NCBI GenBank assembly: GCA_030151825.1
Contig: JASLCP010000068.1
Location: 1-5,176 of the forward strand
Direction of reading: 5' to 3'
Source: Candidatus Saccharimonadales bacterium
GTDB taxonomy: Bacteria; Patescibacteriota; Saccharimonadia; Saccharimonadales; Saccharimonadaceae
Length of the DNA stretch: 5,176 bases
Shown here: positions 1 through 5,176 of the stretch, in pieces
Layout: every line of letters starts with the position of its first letter
Position numbering within the stretch: position 1 is the stretch's first letter
Program-made: the position numbers and the translations under genes
Notes under the pieces: generated by a model
The model's database searches: none
The model's input: only the letters and a program-made list of their open reading frames with translations
Told to the model about the DNA's origin: nothing

Positions 1-34
1 CTTGCAATTTAATAACTTCCTTTTGACTCGCCAT
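1..34 (-). CDS. infA: Translation initiation factor IF-1, N-terminal fragment (partial)
   Basis: Only the first 11 codons are in the window; the rest lies beyond the left edge. They read MASQKEVIKLQ, which resembles the start of bacterial IF-1 (typically M-A-K-E-D-x-I-E-x-Q-G). IF-1 is a small OB-fold protein that binds the A site of the 30S subunit during initiation. Its position after secY on the same strand agrees with the usual order secY ... infA-rpmJ-rpsM. The ATG (32-34) has no recognisable Shine-Dalgarno sequence, but a good promoter lies directly upstream. The identification rests on 11 residues plus synteny, so it is probable rather than certain. If right, rpmJ, rpsM, rpsK and rpsD would be expected further left. 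Confidence 0.7.
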   Translation of the reverse strand, partial: MASQKEVIKLQ

Positions 35-49
35 AGTTAACAGTGGTTG

Positions 50-78
50 ATTATACACCACTTTTTGACGTTCGTAAA
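50..78 (-). promoter_or_regulatory. Predicted sigma70-type promoter for infA
   Basis: On the minus strand, TTTACG (73-78, four of six matches to TTGACA) is followed after exactly 17 bases by a consensus TATAAT (50-55). Transcription would begin near 42-44, leaving a leader of only about 8-10 bases before the ATG at 34. No Shine-Dalgarno sequence fits in that leader. The promoter lies in the gap between the sortase gene and infA, so infA and the genes after it can be expressed independently of secY-sortase. This is a prediction from sequence pattern only. Confidence 0.6.
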
Positions 79-173
79 GCGCATTTTAGTACTATTTCCG
101 CAATTCGTACGGATGAATAGTGAATAAGTACTCTTATTGTAGCAAAGCTTCTTGGGTCGTCAAGTCTGATTTG

Positions 174-893
174 CTAGCGTATGGCAGCGCGAGTATCTTG
201 CGCGGTAGTCTCGGACACTGCTCGTACCATGACTCGCTGATCAAACACCTTGTCGCGCGGAATCCATTTGCCTGCACACGTGATCAAACTTAACCCTTCG
301 CGCTCCGGGTCAAGCGATTGCATCATCGAGCGCATGCCAGTTTTGTTGGCCTCATCGAGACTCATCGTAACGTTACTTTTTGTGTAATAGGTGAACTTTT
401 TGCCATCACCGCGTTCGATTACAATTTTGTCGTCGCGTTTGAGATTTGCCAATTTAGCAAAGACACCATCGCGTGTCACGCCACCGTTATGGCCATCAAT
501 AATCATTGCACCGCTCCCAGACCCCGGCAAAGCACTTTTGGTATACCATGCAGTATCAGCAATGTTCTTTGGTGTGTCGAGCAACTTGTTCGCCGTCAGC
601 CCTACGCCAATAATCCGCGCTTTCTTGATGTCAAGCGACGGAATTGAAATATAGCGAGGCTGATTGGGCGCCACCGTATGTTCGTTGACTTGTTTGAGCG
701 ACAGTGGTGTTTCATCGACTGATGGGTCGGCATTGCTAAATACGGGCGCTGGGACCGGCATGGTGTCGCCAAACGCGTACCAGCGGTACAAGTAATAGCC
801 GACGCCAACGAGCAACGCTACCCCTGCCAACGCAAAGAGCCAGCGGCCGACATGAAAGTCTTTTTTGGGAGTGATAGAAAGACCCGAGCTCAT
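174..893 (-). CDS. Membrane-anchored sortase (class E/F-like transpeptidase)
   Basis: This 239-residue protein is a sortase, a cysteine transpeptidase that cleaves a C-terminal sorting signal and attaches surface proteins to the cell envelope or builds pili. A hydrophobic stretch at about residues 18-35 follows a lysine/arginine-bearing N-terminus, giving a signal-anchor with the catalytic domain outside. The domain begins near residue 80 (RYISIPSLDI). The expected triad is visible: His135 in IIDGHNGG, Cys206 in SLITCAG, and Arg220 in DQRVMVRA. The general look resembles the class E/F sortases of Actinobacteria and CPR bacteria, but the subclass is not settled by eye. The ATG at 891-893 starts 24 bases after the secY stop, so the two genes are probably co-transcribed. 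The stop is TAG at 174-176. No LPxTG-type substrate is encoded in this window, so its target is unknown. Confidence 0.9.
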   Translation of the reverse strand: MSSGLSITPKKDFHVGRWLFALAGVALLVGVGYYLYRWYAFGDTMPVPAPVFSNADPSVDETPLSLKQVNEHTVAPNQPRYISIPSLDIKKARIIGVGLTANKLLDTPKNIADTAWYTKSALPGSGSGAMIIDGHNGGVTRDGVFAKLANLKRDDKIVIERGDGKKFTYYTKSNVTMSLDEANKTGMRSMMQSLDPEREGLSLITCAGKWIPRDKVFDQRVMVRAVSETTAQDTRAAIR

Positions 894-917
894 TACTCTC
901 TAGTATACCACTAATGA

Positions 918-2330
918 TTATTTGTAGTCATCATAGGTGACCATCAGCGCGCGTGAGTTGATCTGGCGCAAGCTTTCAAGAGCCACTGATACGACGATCA
1001 AGATACCGGTGCCGCCGATAGCGAGGTTTTGAATATTGGTAATACCAGCCTGAGCGAACAAATATTCAGCGATAAACGGCATAACTGCGATTAAGCCCAG
1101 CACCAATGATCCGAACAAAATGAGACGATTAACTGTGCGGGCGAGATACTTTTCTGTTTGAACACCGGGACGAACACCCTCAACAAAGCCACCTTGTTTT
1201 TGCAGGTTTTCGGCAATCTCATTACTATTAAAGATGATCCCTGTGTAAAAGTACGTAAAGATAATAACCAGTACAAAATATGCTGCCGGATAAATAAATG
1301 CCGCCATTGTATCACCAGTAAAGGCCCCCGGCTGTGGTGCTTGGAACCACGTAATTAAGTTATTTGCGAGGTCCATATACTGGGCATTGCCACTCGCTTT
1401 GAGGACCTGTCCCAGAAAAGCAGGAAGACTGAGGAAAGCGACGGCAAAGATGACAGGGATCACCCCAGCTGCAATCATCTTAATCGGTAGGATACTTTTG
1501 ACACCACCGTAGTTACTGTTGCCTTGGACACGCTTGGCATAGTTGATCGTCACAACGCGCTGCGCTTCGTTAATCTTGACCAGCAGATACAGCACCAATA
1601 GTGATGCTACGGTAATAATCGTCGCTGTCCAAAAAGCCACCGGATTAAGTGGTAACGTAAACCACCCAAAGACACTCAGCGATCCTTGTGAGGTATCGAC
1701 TAATGAATTGCCGAGAGTACTGAGAGTACTCGGCAACTGGCTGATAATACCAGCAAAAATCAACATACTGATACCATTGCCGATACCCTGCTCGGTAATC
1801 AGCTCACCCAGCCACATCAGCAGCATTGCACCAGCCGTCATCGCAGTGACGGCGATAATCCATTCGATTGGTGTGGCGTTATTCAGAACGGCAGTATTAC
1901 CAGCCAGGACCGTTTGGCGCAAGATATAGATAAAGGCAATCGACTGAACGACGGCAAGTGGCAAGGTAATCATGCGCGTCCACTGGTTAATCTTACGGCG
2001 GCCCGATTCGCCGTCCTTGTGGAGTTCTTCGAGGCGTGGGACCGCCTTAGTGAGTAGCTGTGTGATAATACTCGCGGTAATGAAAGGACTCAAGCCAACG
2101 AGCACAATCGACAACTGACTGAGCGCACCACCCGAGAGTAGGTTGAGAAATCCGCCAAACTGACTGGCATTAACGACACTTTCGATAGCATCCTTCAGTT
2201 TGCTTGGCTCGGTCAGTGGCACTGGTACGTGTGCGAGGAATCGATAGGCAATAATGAGCCCCAATACTACGCCGAAACGCTTTTGCATATCGCGGTTTTT
2301 AAATGATTTCAGGATGGTCTTCCAGTTCAT
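918..2330 (-). CDS. secY: Protein translocase subunit SecY
   Basis: SecY is the channel-forming subunit of the SecYEG translocase in the cytoplasmic membrane, through which unfolded proteins are exported or inserted. From the ATG at 2330 it has 470 residues, somewhat longer than the usual 430 or so, and about ten hydrophobic segments. Family hallmarks include the plug region around residues 59-75 (GGFLNLLSGGALSQLS), then SPFITASIITQLL, then the cytoplasmic DGESGRRKINQWTR. LGELITEQGIGNGIS lies at about 174-188, RVVTINYAKRVQG at 258-270, RPGVQTEKYL at 387-396, and the C-terminal GGTGILIVVSVALESL at about 439-454. I chose MNWKTILKSF as the start because homologues begin close to this point. An in-frame TTG at 2387 would add 19 hydrophilic residues but sits at the predicted transcription start. 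A weak AAGGGA lies about 12 bases upstream of the ATG. The gene is separated from rplO by an opposing gene and has its own promoter. Confidence 0.96.
   Translation of the reverse strand: MNWKTILKSFKNRDMQKRFGVVLGLIIAYRFLAHVPVPLTEPSKLKDAIESVVNASQFGGFLNLLSGGALSQLSIVLVGLSPFITASIITQLLTKAVPRLEELHKDGESGRRKINQWTRMITLPLAVVQSIAFIYILRQTVLAGNTAVLNNATPIEWIIAVTAMTAGAMLLMWLGELITEQGIGNGISMLIFAGIISQLPSTLSTLGNSLVDTSQGSLSVFGWFTLPLNPVAFWTATIITVASLLVLYLLVKINEAQRVVTINYAKRVQGNSNYGGVKSILPIKMIAAGVIPVIFAVAFLSLPAFLGQVLKASGNAQYMDLANNLITWFQAPQPGAFTGDTMAAFIYPAAYFVLVIIFTYFYTGIIFNSNEIAENLQKQGGFVEGVRPGVQTEKYLARTVNRLILFGSLVLGLIAVMPFIAEYLFAQAGITNIQNLAIGGTGILIVVSVALESLRQINSRALMVTYDDYK
1713..1730 (-). repeat. 9-bp in-frame tandem duplication inside secY
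   Basis: GAGAGTACT occurs twice back to back on the plus strand. On the coding strand it encodes the repeated tripeptide STL-STL (SecY residues about 201-206). It lies in a predicted loop between membrane segments, where length variation is tolerated, and it keeps the reading frame. The flanks also form an 8-bp inverted repeat (TTGCCGAG 1708-1715, CTCGGCAA 1729-1736), which could favour strand slippage. Confidence 0.7.
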
Positions 2331-2393
2331 GATTGTATAGTGTCCCTTATCTATCAGTCTCTTGTCGCCACTCGGACGGTTATTCAACTAGAT

Positions 2394-2422
2394 ATTATAC
2401 ACTAGATTTGCAGGTTTCCATA
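2394..2422 (-). promoter_or_regulatory. Predicted secY promoter
   Basis: A perfect TATAAT -10 box (2394-2399, minus strand) lies upstream of secY. At 17-bp spacing the -35 position is TATGGA (2417-2422), a poor match, so the call depends mainly on the -10. Transcription would start near 2387, giving a leader of about 57 bases before the ATG at 2330. A dedicated promoter makes sense because the ribosomal operon ends at a terminator at 3203-3233 and an opposing gene separates it from secY. Confidence 0.5.
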
Positions 2423-2454
2423 GCGATGTTTGGCTGTTTTGAGATAAGACTTCA

Positions 2455-2483
2455 TTGACTTTTATTATAAAATATAGTATAAT
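2455..2483 (+). promoter_or_regulatory. Near-consensus promoter of the plus-strand gene, leaderless geometry
   Basis: TTGACT (2455-2460, five of six matches) and TATAAT (2478-2483, six of six) are separated by exactly 17 bases in an A/T-rich stretch. Only six bases (TTGAAG plus T, counting to the initiation site) lie between the -10 and the ATG at 2490, so transcription should begin at or within a base or two of the A of ATG. There is no room for a Shine-Dalgarno sequence, so the mRNA is predicted to be leaderless. The promoter is divergent from that of secY, with about 30 bases between the two -35 regions. Confidence 0.8.
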
Positions 2484-2489
2484 TGAAGT

Positions 2490-3186
2490 ATGGAACAACG
2501 TAAAGCCCGGGATTCTCGTCCTAATAGCCGTTTCTTTAAGGCGGTCGCTATGGGGACGTTCGTCATGACGGCTGTTGCACTCAGTCAAGAAAATAATATC
2601 GAGGCACTCAACCGTGTCATTCATGCACATCTTCAGCAAACCGACCTCGAAAAGACAACTTCGTCTATTGTGTCGGAGGCTGTCGGCGACGATGTTCGCG
2701 TTAACTGTGATCTTGATCCCTATGCGAGTGGTCTCGACCCGAATACAAAAGGGTACGTACAGCCCTTTGCTGCCCTCGGCAATACCTACACCCCGTCAGT
2801 CATGACACTCACCGAAAGCATATGTACTAGCATTGATAGCATTAAGGTGAATCACTAATCACTCGGTATCGCAATTATCAGCCTATGCACTGCTCGTCGC
2901 CCAGCATGAATATCAGCATATTCGCGAAAATGATAACGACGAGGCGCGCACCGCCTGTCGTAGCTCTGCCGTGTTTGAACAAACAATTCAGCGTGCAACA
3001 GGCCTGACTCCCGCCGAATCAGCGTATGTCGCCGAGGAAACCGTTCGCCTTGCCTATCGCGGACAGGGGTCATTATACAAAAATGATGAAAAATGCCGCC
3101 CTGGTGGCGAATATCTGGTTGACATCGAACAAACCGGCGTCGAGCCAATTATCTATTTTAATGCCCATCAGCTTGGCCTCGCGTAG
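2490..3186 (+). pseudogene. Frameshifted exported protein with HExxH metallopeptidase-like motif
   Basis: I do not recognise the family. The first frame (2490-2858) gives 122 residues and then stops; the sequence continues in the +1 frame to the TAG at 3184-3186. A 7-bp tandem duplication at 2850-2863 explains the shift. With one copy removed, the join reads IKVNH-SVSQLSAYALL and the product is 229 residues. The restored protein has a basic N-terminus, a hydrophobic segment at about residues 15-32 (probable signal-anchor or signal peptide), and four cysteines (73, 112, 154, 200) that could form disulfides outside the cell. HEYQH at residues 137-141 matches the zinc-binding HExxH pattern, and DEARTAC follows, with Glu149 a candidate third ligand as in gluzincin-type peptidases. 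The only conventional start in the second frame is GTG at 2971, after the HEYQH motif, so no intact ORF carries it. Peptidase function is inferred. The break could be a real mutation, a reversible slippage state or an assembly artefact. No sorting signal is visible at the C-terminus. Confidence 0.7.
2850..2863 (+). repeat. 7-bp tandem duplication causing the frameshift
   Basis: AATCACT occurs at 2850-2856 and again at 2857-2863 with no spacer. Seven is not a multiple of three, so the extra copy moves the frame by +1 and creates the premature TAA at 2856-2858 across the copy junction. Deleting either copy joins the two reading frames without any stop and places HEYQH in frame with the N-terminal membrane segment. 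Confidence 0.85.
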
Positions 3187-3202
3187 TATTTCGTTGATAA
3201 AT

Positions 3203-3233
3203 AAATACCCCCGAATTCATCTCGGGGGTATTT
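3203..3233. terminator. Bidirectional intrinsic terminator between convergent genes
   Basis: AAATACCCCCG (3203-3213) and CGGGGGTATTT (3223-3233) form a perfect 11-bp stem with a 9-base loop and a C/G-rich core. On the minus strand the stem runs into TATTTATTTATC, a good U-rich tail, so it should end the rplF-rplR-rpsE-rplO transcript 17 bases after the rplO stop. On the plus strand the tail TATTTGCTTG is less U-rich, but the hairpin lies 16 bases after the plus-strand stop codon and is well placed to stop that transcript too. It separates the ribosomal genes from secY. Confidence 0.88.
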
Positions 3234-3250
3234 GCTTGTGAGAAAGCAGA

Positions 3251-3730
3251 TTATTTATCAGCCTTTTCAGCTTCCTTAGCGCTCTTCTTGATTGGTGTTG
3301 CTACCTTTTCGAATGAGCCGCCAGCCTTTGTCAACGCCGCCTGGACTGATTTTGAGGCACCCTGGACTTTCAGTGTGACCTTTTCGTTCAACTCGCCGCG
3401 AGCGATAACCTTGACGGTATGGAAGGGTGTCGCAATCATGCCAGCCTCAAACAAGGTAAAGTTGTCAGCCGTTTTACCCTTGAATGCGTTAAGGTGATCA
3501 AGATAGACGATCTGCGCGGGAGTGCGAAGGCTCTTGAATCCGCGGGCTTTTGGTGCACGACGTACAAGTGAGCCTGAGCCACCCTGGAATACGGCGCTCA
3601 GTTTTTTACCAGTACGTGAACCCTGACCTTTGGTACCGCGGCCAGCAGTTTTACCACCACCCGCGGCGATACCGCGACCAACACGTTTCTTGTCTTTGTT
3701 TGCAGTGATTTGGAGTTCGTTGTATTTCAT
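3251..3730 (-). CDS. rplO: 50S ribosomal protein L15 (uL15)
   Basis: L15 is a late-assembling protein of the large ribosomal subunit that contacts 23S rRNA. This 159-residue product shows the glycine- and basic-rich N-terminal extension typical of the family: KRVGRGIAAGGGKTAGRGTKGQGSR at about residues 15-39 (key residues Gly, Arg and Lys repeated), then FQGGSGSLVRRAPKARGF at 48-65, which matches the family's GG-x-P-L-x-RR-x-P-K-RGF pattern. The globular part includes IVYLDHLNAF and ends with a lysine/alanine/glutamate-rich tail. The ATG overlaps the rpsE stop codon by one base (TAATG), and a strong AAGGAGG ribosome binding site precedes it. It is the last gene of the minus-strand ribosomal run. 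secY, normally next, is displaced beyond an opposing gene. Confidence 0.97.
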   Translation of the reverse strand: MKYNELQITANKDKKRVGRGIAAGGGKTAGRGTKGQGSRTGKKLSAVFQGGSGSLVRRAPKARGFKSLRTPAQIVYLDHLNAFKGKTADNFTLFEAGMIATPFHTVKVIARGELNEKVTLKVQGASKSVQAALTKAGGSFEKVATPIKKSAKEAEKADK

Positions 3731-4302
3731 TACTTCGCCTCCTTCTTTGCTGCCTTTGGCTTTTCAGCGTTCAGCCACTGCTCTTTTGGTACGAGGCTCT
3801 TCAGAGCTTCGATGGTTGCGTAGGCAATGTTTACCTTGTTGGTTGAGCCGAGCGATTTTGAAAGCATGTTATTGATACCAGTCACACCAATGATTTGACG
3901 AACCACACCGCCGGCGATAATACCGGTACCAGGTGCGGCTGGTTTGATCAACACACGTGCACCGCTGAGCTTGATTTCGGCATCGTGAGGAATCGTGCCA
4001 TTCACGACAGGGATCGTGATCAGGTGCTTTTTGGCAACATCGGTTGCTTTCGCGACAGCTGTTTGCACGTCCTGTCCTTTGCTGACACCGACGCCAACTT
4101 TCCCTTTACGGTTACCGACGACGACGAGTGCTTTAAAGCGGAAACGGCGTCCACCCTTTACCACACGGGCAACACGGTCGATGTTGATGACAAGTTCTTC
4201 GAACTCTTTTGGCTCTTGAGGAGCATTCCGACGGTCATCGCGGCGGCCGCCACGTGGCTGATTTGCACGTGGGGTAGTTTGTGCAGTCTGTTGTTCTGCC
4301 AT
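3730..4302 (-). CDS. rpsE: 30S ribosomal protein S5 (uS5)
   Basis: S5 sits on the small subunit near the mRNA entry side and contributes to decoding accuracy. The 190-residue protein has a polar, Arg/Gln/Pro-rich N-terminal extension (residues 1-35), then the double-stranded-RNA-binding-type domain with VVKGGRRFRFKALVVVGN and GKVGVGVSKGQDV at about 48-79. The C-terminal domain carries KPAAPGTGIIAGGVVR (about 120-135) and GSTNKVNIAYATIEAL (about 152-167), followed by a Lys/Ala-rich tail. The start is MAEQQTAQTT at 4302: the reading frame continues 27 codons further upstream, but that part overlaps rplR and does not resemble S5. The ATG lies one base after the rplR stop, with a GGAA about 7 bases before it. 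The gene overlaps rplO by one base, leaving no room for rpmD (L30). Confidence 0.97.
   Translation of the reverse strand: MAEQQTAQTTPRANQPRGGRRDDRRNAPQEPKEFEELVINIDRVARVVKGGRRFRFKALVVVGNRKGKVGVGVSKGQDVQTAVAKATDVAKKHLITIPVVNGTIPHDAEIKLSGARVLIKPAAPGTGIIAGGVVRQIIGVTGINNMLSKSLGSTNKVNIAYATIEALKSLVPKEQWLNAEKPKAAKKEAK
3738..3744 (-). promoter_or_regulatory. Strong Shine-Dalgarno sequence for rplO
   Basis: AAGGAGG lies 7 bases upstream of the rplO ATG, inside the last codons of rpsE (encoding the KKEAK tail). It fixes the rplO start and shows that this organism uses the anti-Shine-Dalgarno interaction, which contrasts with the three promoter-proximal genes here that lack one or have only a weak one. 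Confidence 0.85.
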
Positions 4303-4303
4303 A

Positions 4304-4657
4304 CTAGAATTCCAATCCTTCCTTACGAGCAGCGTCGGCGAGCGCGTGCAGACGGCCAGCGTACTGGCGACCATTGCGATCAAAGACCACTGTCGTTACT
4401 TTTGCTTTTTTCGCTTTCTTGGCGATATCAGCACCAACAAAGGCTGCCTGGTCTTTGATAGAGCCGTCTTGCTTGGTGCCAACAGTCGTGCTAGCGGCAA
4501 TCGTGTGCTGCTTGACGTCGTCGATTAACTGCGCGCTGACGTGCTTGTTGCTGATAGTGACCGTCAAACGTGGGCGTTCGGCAGTGCCAGAAATCTTGGC
4601 GCGGACACGGCCCTTGCGAAGACTTTTGTTGAGTAGTTTTTTCGTCAGATCACTCAT
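4304..4657 (-). CDS. rplR: 50S ribosomal protein L18 (uL18)
   Basis: L18 binds 5S rRNA and helps place it in the central protuberance of the large subunit. The product is 117 residues, the normal length. It has the basic N-terminal region RKGRVRAKISGTAERPRLTV (residues 14-33), the SNKHVSAQLIDD strand region, and the conserved C-terminal VVFDRNGRQYAGRLHALAD (about 90-108) ending in ARKEGLEF. The ATG at 4655-4657 follows the rplF stop after two bases, and an AGG lies about 9 bases upstream. The stop (TAG, 4304-4306) precedes the rpsE ATG by one base, so translation of the three genes is probably coupled. Confidence 0.97.
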   Translation of the reverse strand: MSDLTKKLLNKSLRKGRVRAKISGTAERPRLTVTISNKHVSAQLIDDVKQHTIAASTTVGTKQDGSIKDQAAFVGADIAKKAKKAKVTTVVFDRNGRQYAGRLHALADAARKEGLEF

Positions 4658-4659
4658 GT

Positions 4660-5176
4660 CTACTTACCTGTCTTTCCTGCTTTTCGAAGGATGACTTCGT
4701 CAACATATTTAATACCCTTACCCTTGTATGGTTCAGGTTTTTTTAGTGAACGGATATCAGCAGCAACCTGTCCGACCTGCTGCTTATCGATGCCAGATAC
4801 AGTGATTACCATCTTGTCGTTTGTGATAGTGATACCTGCTGGTGGTGTGTATTTGACTGGATGACTAAAGCCAAGTGCCATGTCAAGTACGTTATTGCTA
4901 GTAGCAACGCGGAAACCGACACCATTGACCTCGAGTTTCTTTTCAAAGCCTTTCGTGACGCCTTCGACAGCGTTGTTTAATAGAGCGCGCTGCAGACCAT
5001 GCTGGGCTTTCGCGATACGCTCTTCGTTGTTACGAGTAACCAATGCTTGGTTGCCGTCAACCGCAACAGTAACGTCACTCAGATGTGGCACAGTCAATTC
5101 ACCTTTGGTACCTTTGACTGTCAGGACATCCGAGTCGACCGTGATTGTCACGCCTGATGGAATCTCTACTGGTAGT
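4660..5176 (-). CDS. rplF: 50S ribosomal protein L6 (uL6), 5' end cut by window edge
   Basis: L6 is a two-domain large-subunit protein near the sarcin-ricin loop and factor-binding site. The visible part is 171 residues, so only about the first half-dozen are missing. The frame stays open to the edge and begins LPVEIPSGVTITVDSD, matching the family's K-P-I-E-I-P-x-G-V start. A start at the GTG codon 5149-5151 is therefore rejected as internal. The body shows VKGTKGELTVPH, GFEKKLEVNGVGFRV and LGFSHPVKYTPPAGI, with the diagnostic C-terminal KKPEPYKGKGIKYVDEVILRKAGK. The TAG stop (4660-4662) is two bases from the rplR ATG. rpsH would be expected upstream, outside the window. Confidence 0.97.
   Translation of the reverse strand, partial: LPVEIPSGVTITVDSDVLTVKGTKGELTVPHLSDVTVAVDGNQALVTRNNEERIAKAQHGLQRALLNNAVEGVTKGFEKKLEVNGVGFRVATSNNVLDMALGFSHPVKYTPPAGITITNDKMVITVSGIDKQQVGQVAADIRSLKKPEPYKGKGIKYVDEVILRKAGKTGK

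Noticed and set aside
123..138. Hairpin AATAAG-TACT-CTTATT as terminator after the sortase gene
   Set aside because: The stem is only 6 bp and A/T-rich, with no U-tract; too weak to call. I see no convincing terminator between the sortase gene and infA.
1543..1929. 128-residue plus-strand reading frame inside secY
   Set aside because: It is antisense to conserved SecY membrane segments and has no promoter or ribosome binding site of its own.
2388..2639. 83-residue minus-strand reading frame upstream of secY
   Set aside because: It overlaps the divergent promoters and the start of the plus-strand gene and resembles nothing I recognise.
2848..2850. TGA recoded as glycine, as in some CPR lineages
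   Set aside because: No in-frame TGA occurs in the conserved genes here. This one lies in the +1 frame before the junction, where that frame is not used.
2850..2863. Programmed +1 ribosomal frameshift at the CAC-TAA-T junction
   Set aside because: It would yield a longer protein (VNHNHSV), but I see no Shine-Dalgarno-like stimulator or recognisable slippery context, and the exact 7-bp tandem duplication is a simpler explanation. It is not fully excluded.
2971..3186. A separate 71-residue gene starting at GTG 2971
   Set aside because: It has no ribosome binding site or promoter, and the same frame continues upstream with protein-like sequence including HEYQH. It is best read as the 3' part of the broken gene.
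3026..3241. 71-residue plus-strand reading frame overlapping the gene end and the terminator
   Set aside because: It runs through the terminator hairpin and lies in a different frame from the supported gene; a shadow.
4303..4383. 27-codon N-terminal extension of S5
   Set aside because: It overlaps the conserved C-terminus of rplR and does not look like S5; MAEQQTAQTT at 4302 is the natural start.

Overview
The window looks like a bacterial ribosomal-protein (spc-type) locus, most likely from the candidate phyla radiation (CPR). Ca. Saccharibacteria is my best guess, with moderate confidence. The reasons are the lack of an rpmD (uL30) gene between rpsE and rplO, where the two genes overlap by one base, very compact gene junctions, and a membrane-anchored sortase in the secretion segment. 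No in-frame TGA appears in the conserved genes, so a standard code fits. This placement rests on gene content and protein character only, without a database comparison.

Right part (5176 down to 3251, minus strand): rplF (5' end cut by the window edge), rplR, rpsE and rplO form a tight run with junctions of +2, +1 and -1 bases. The run ends at a perfect 11-bp hairpin (3203-3233) that can terminate transcription from both sides.

Middle part (2394-3186): a plus-strand gene sits between rplO and secY, pointing against the ribosomal genes. It has a near-consensus promoter whose predicted start falls on the ATG itself, which suggests a leaderless mRNA. The gene is broken by a 7-bp tandem duplication (AATCACT twice, 2850-2863). 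Removing one copy restores a 229-residue protein with an N-terminal membrane segment, four cysteines and a zinc-protease-like HEYQH motif followed by DExxxAC. A divergent promoter for secY lies next to it.

Left part (2330 down to 1, minus strand): secY (translocase channel), then a sortase 24 bases downstream, then a 140-base gap containing a promoter, then the first 11 codons of what looks like infA (IF-1). The adk and map genes often found between secY and infA are absent here.

Taken together, the window encodes ribosome components, the protein-export channel, an extracytoplasmic sortase and a probable exported metallopeptidase-like protein that is disrupted in this sequence. The most notable observations are that clean frameshift, the convergent gene splitting the conserved operon, and the leaderless-type promoter geometry.
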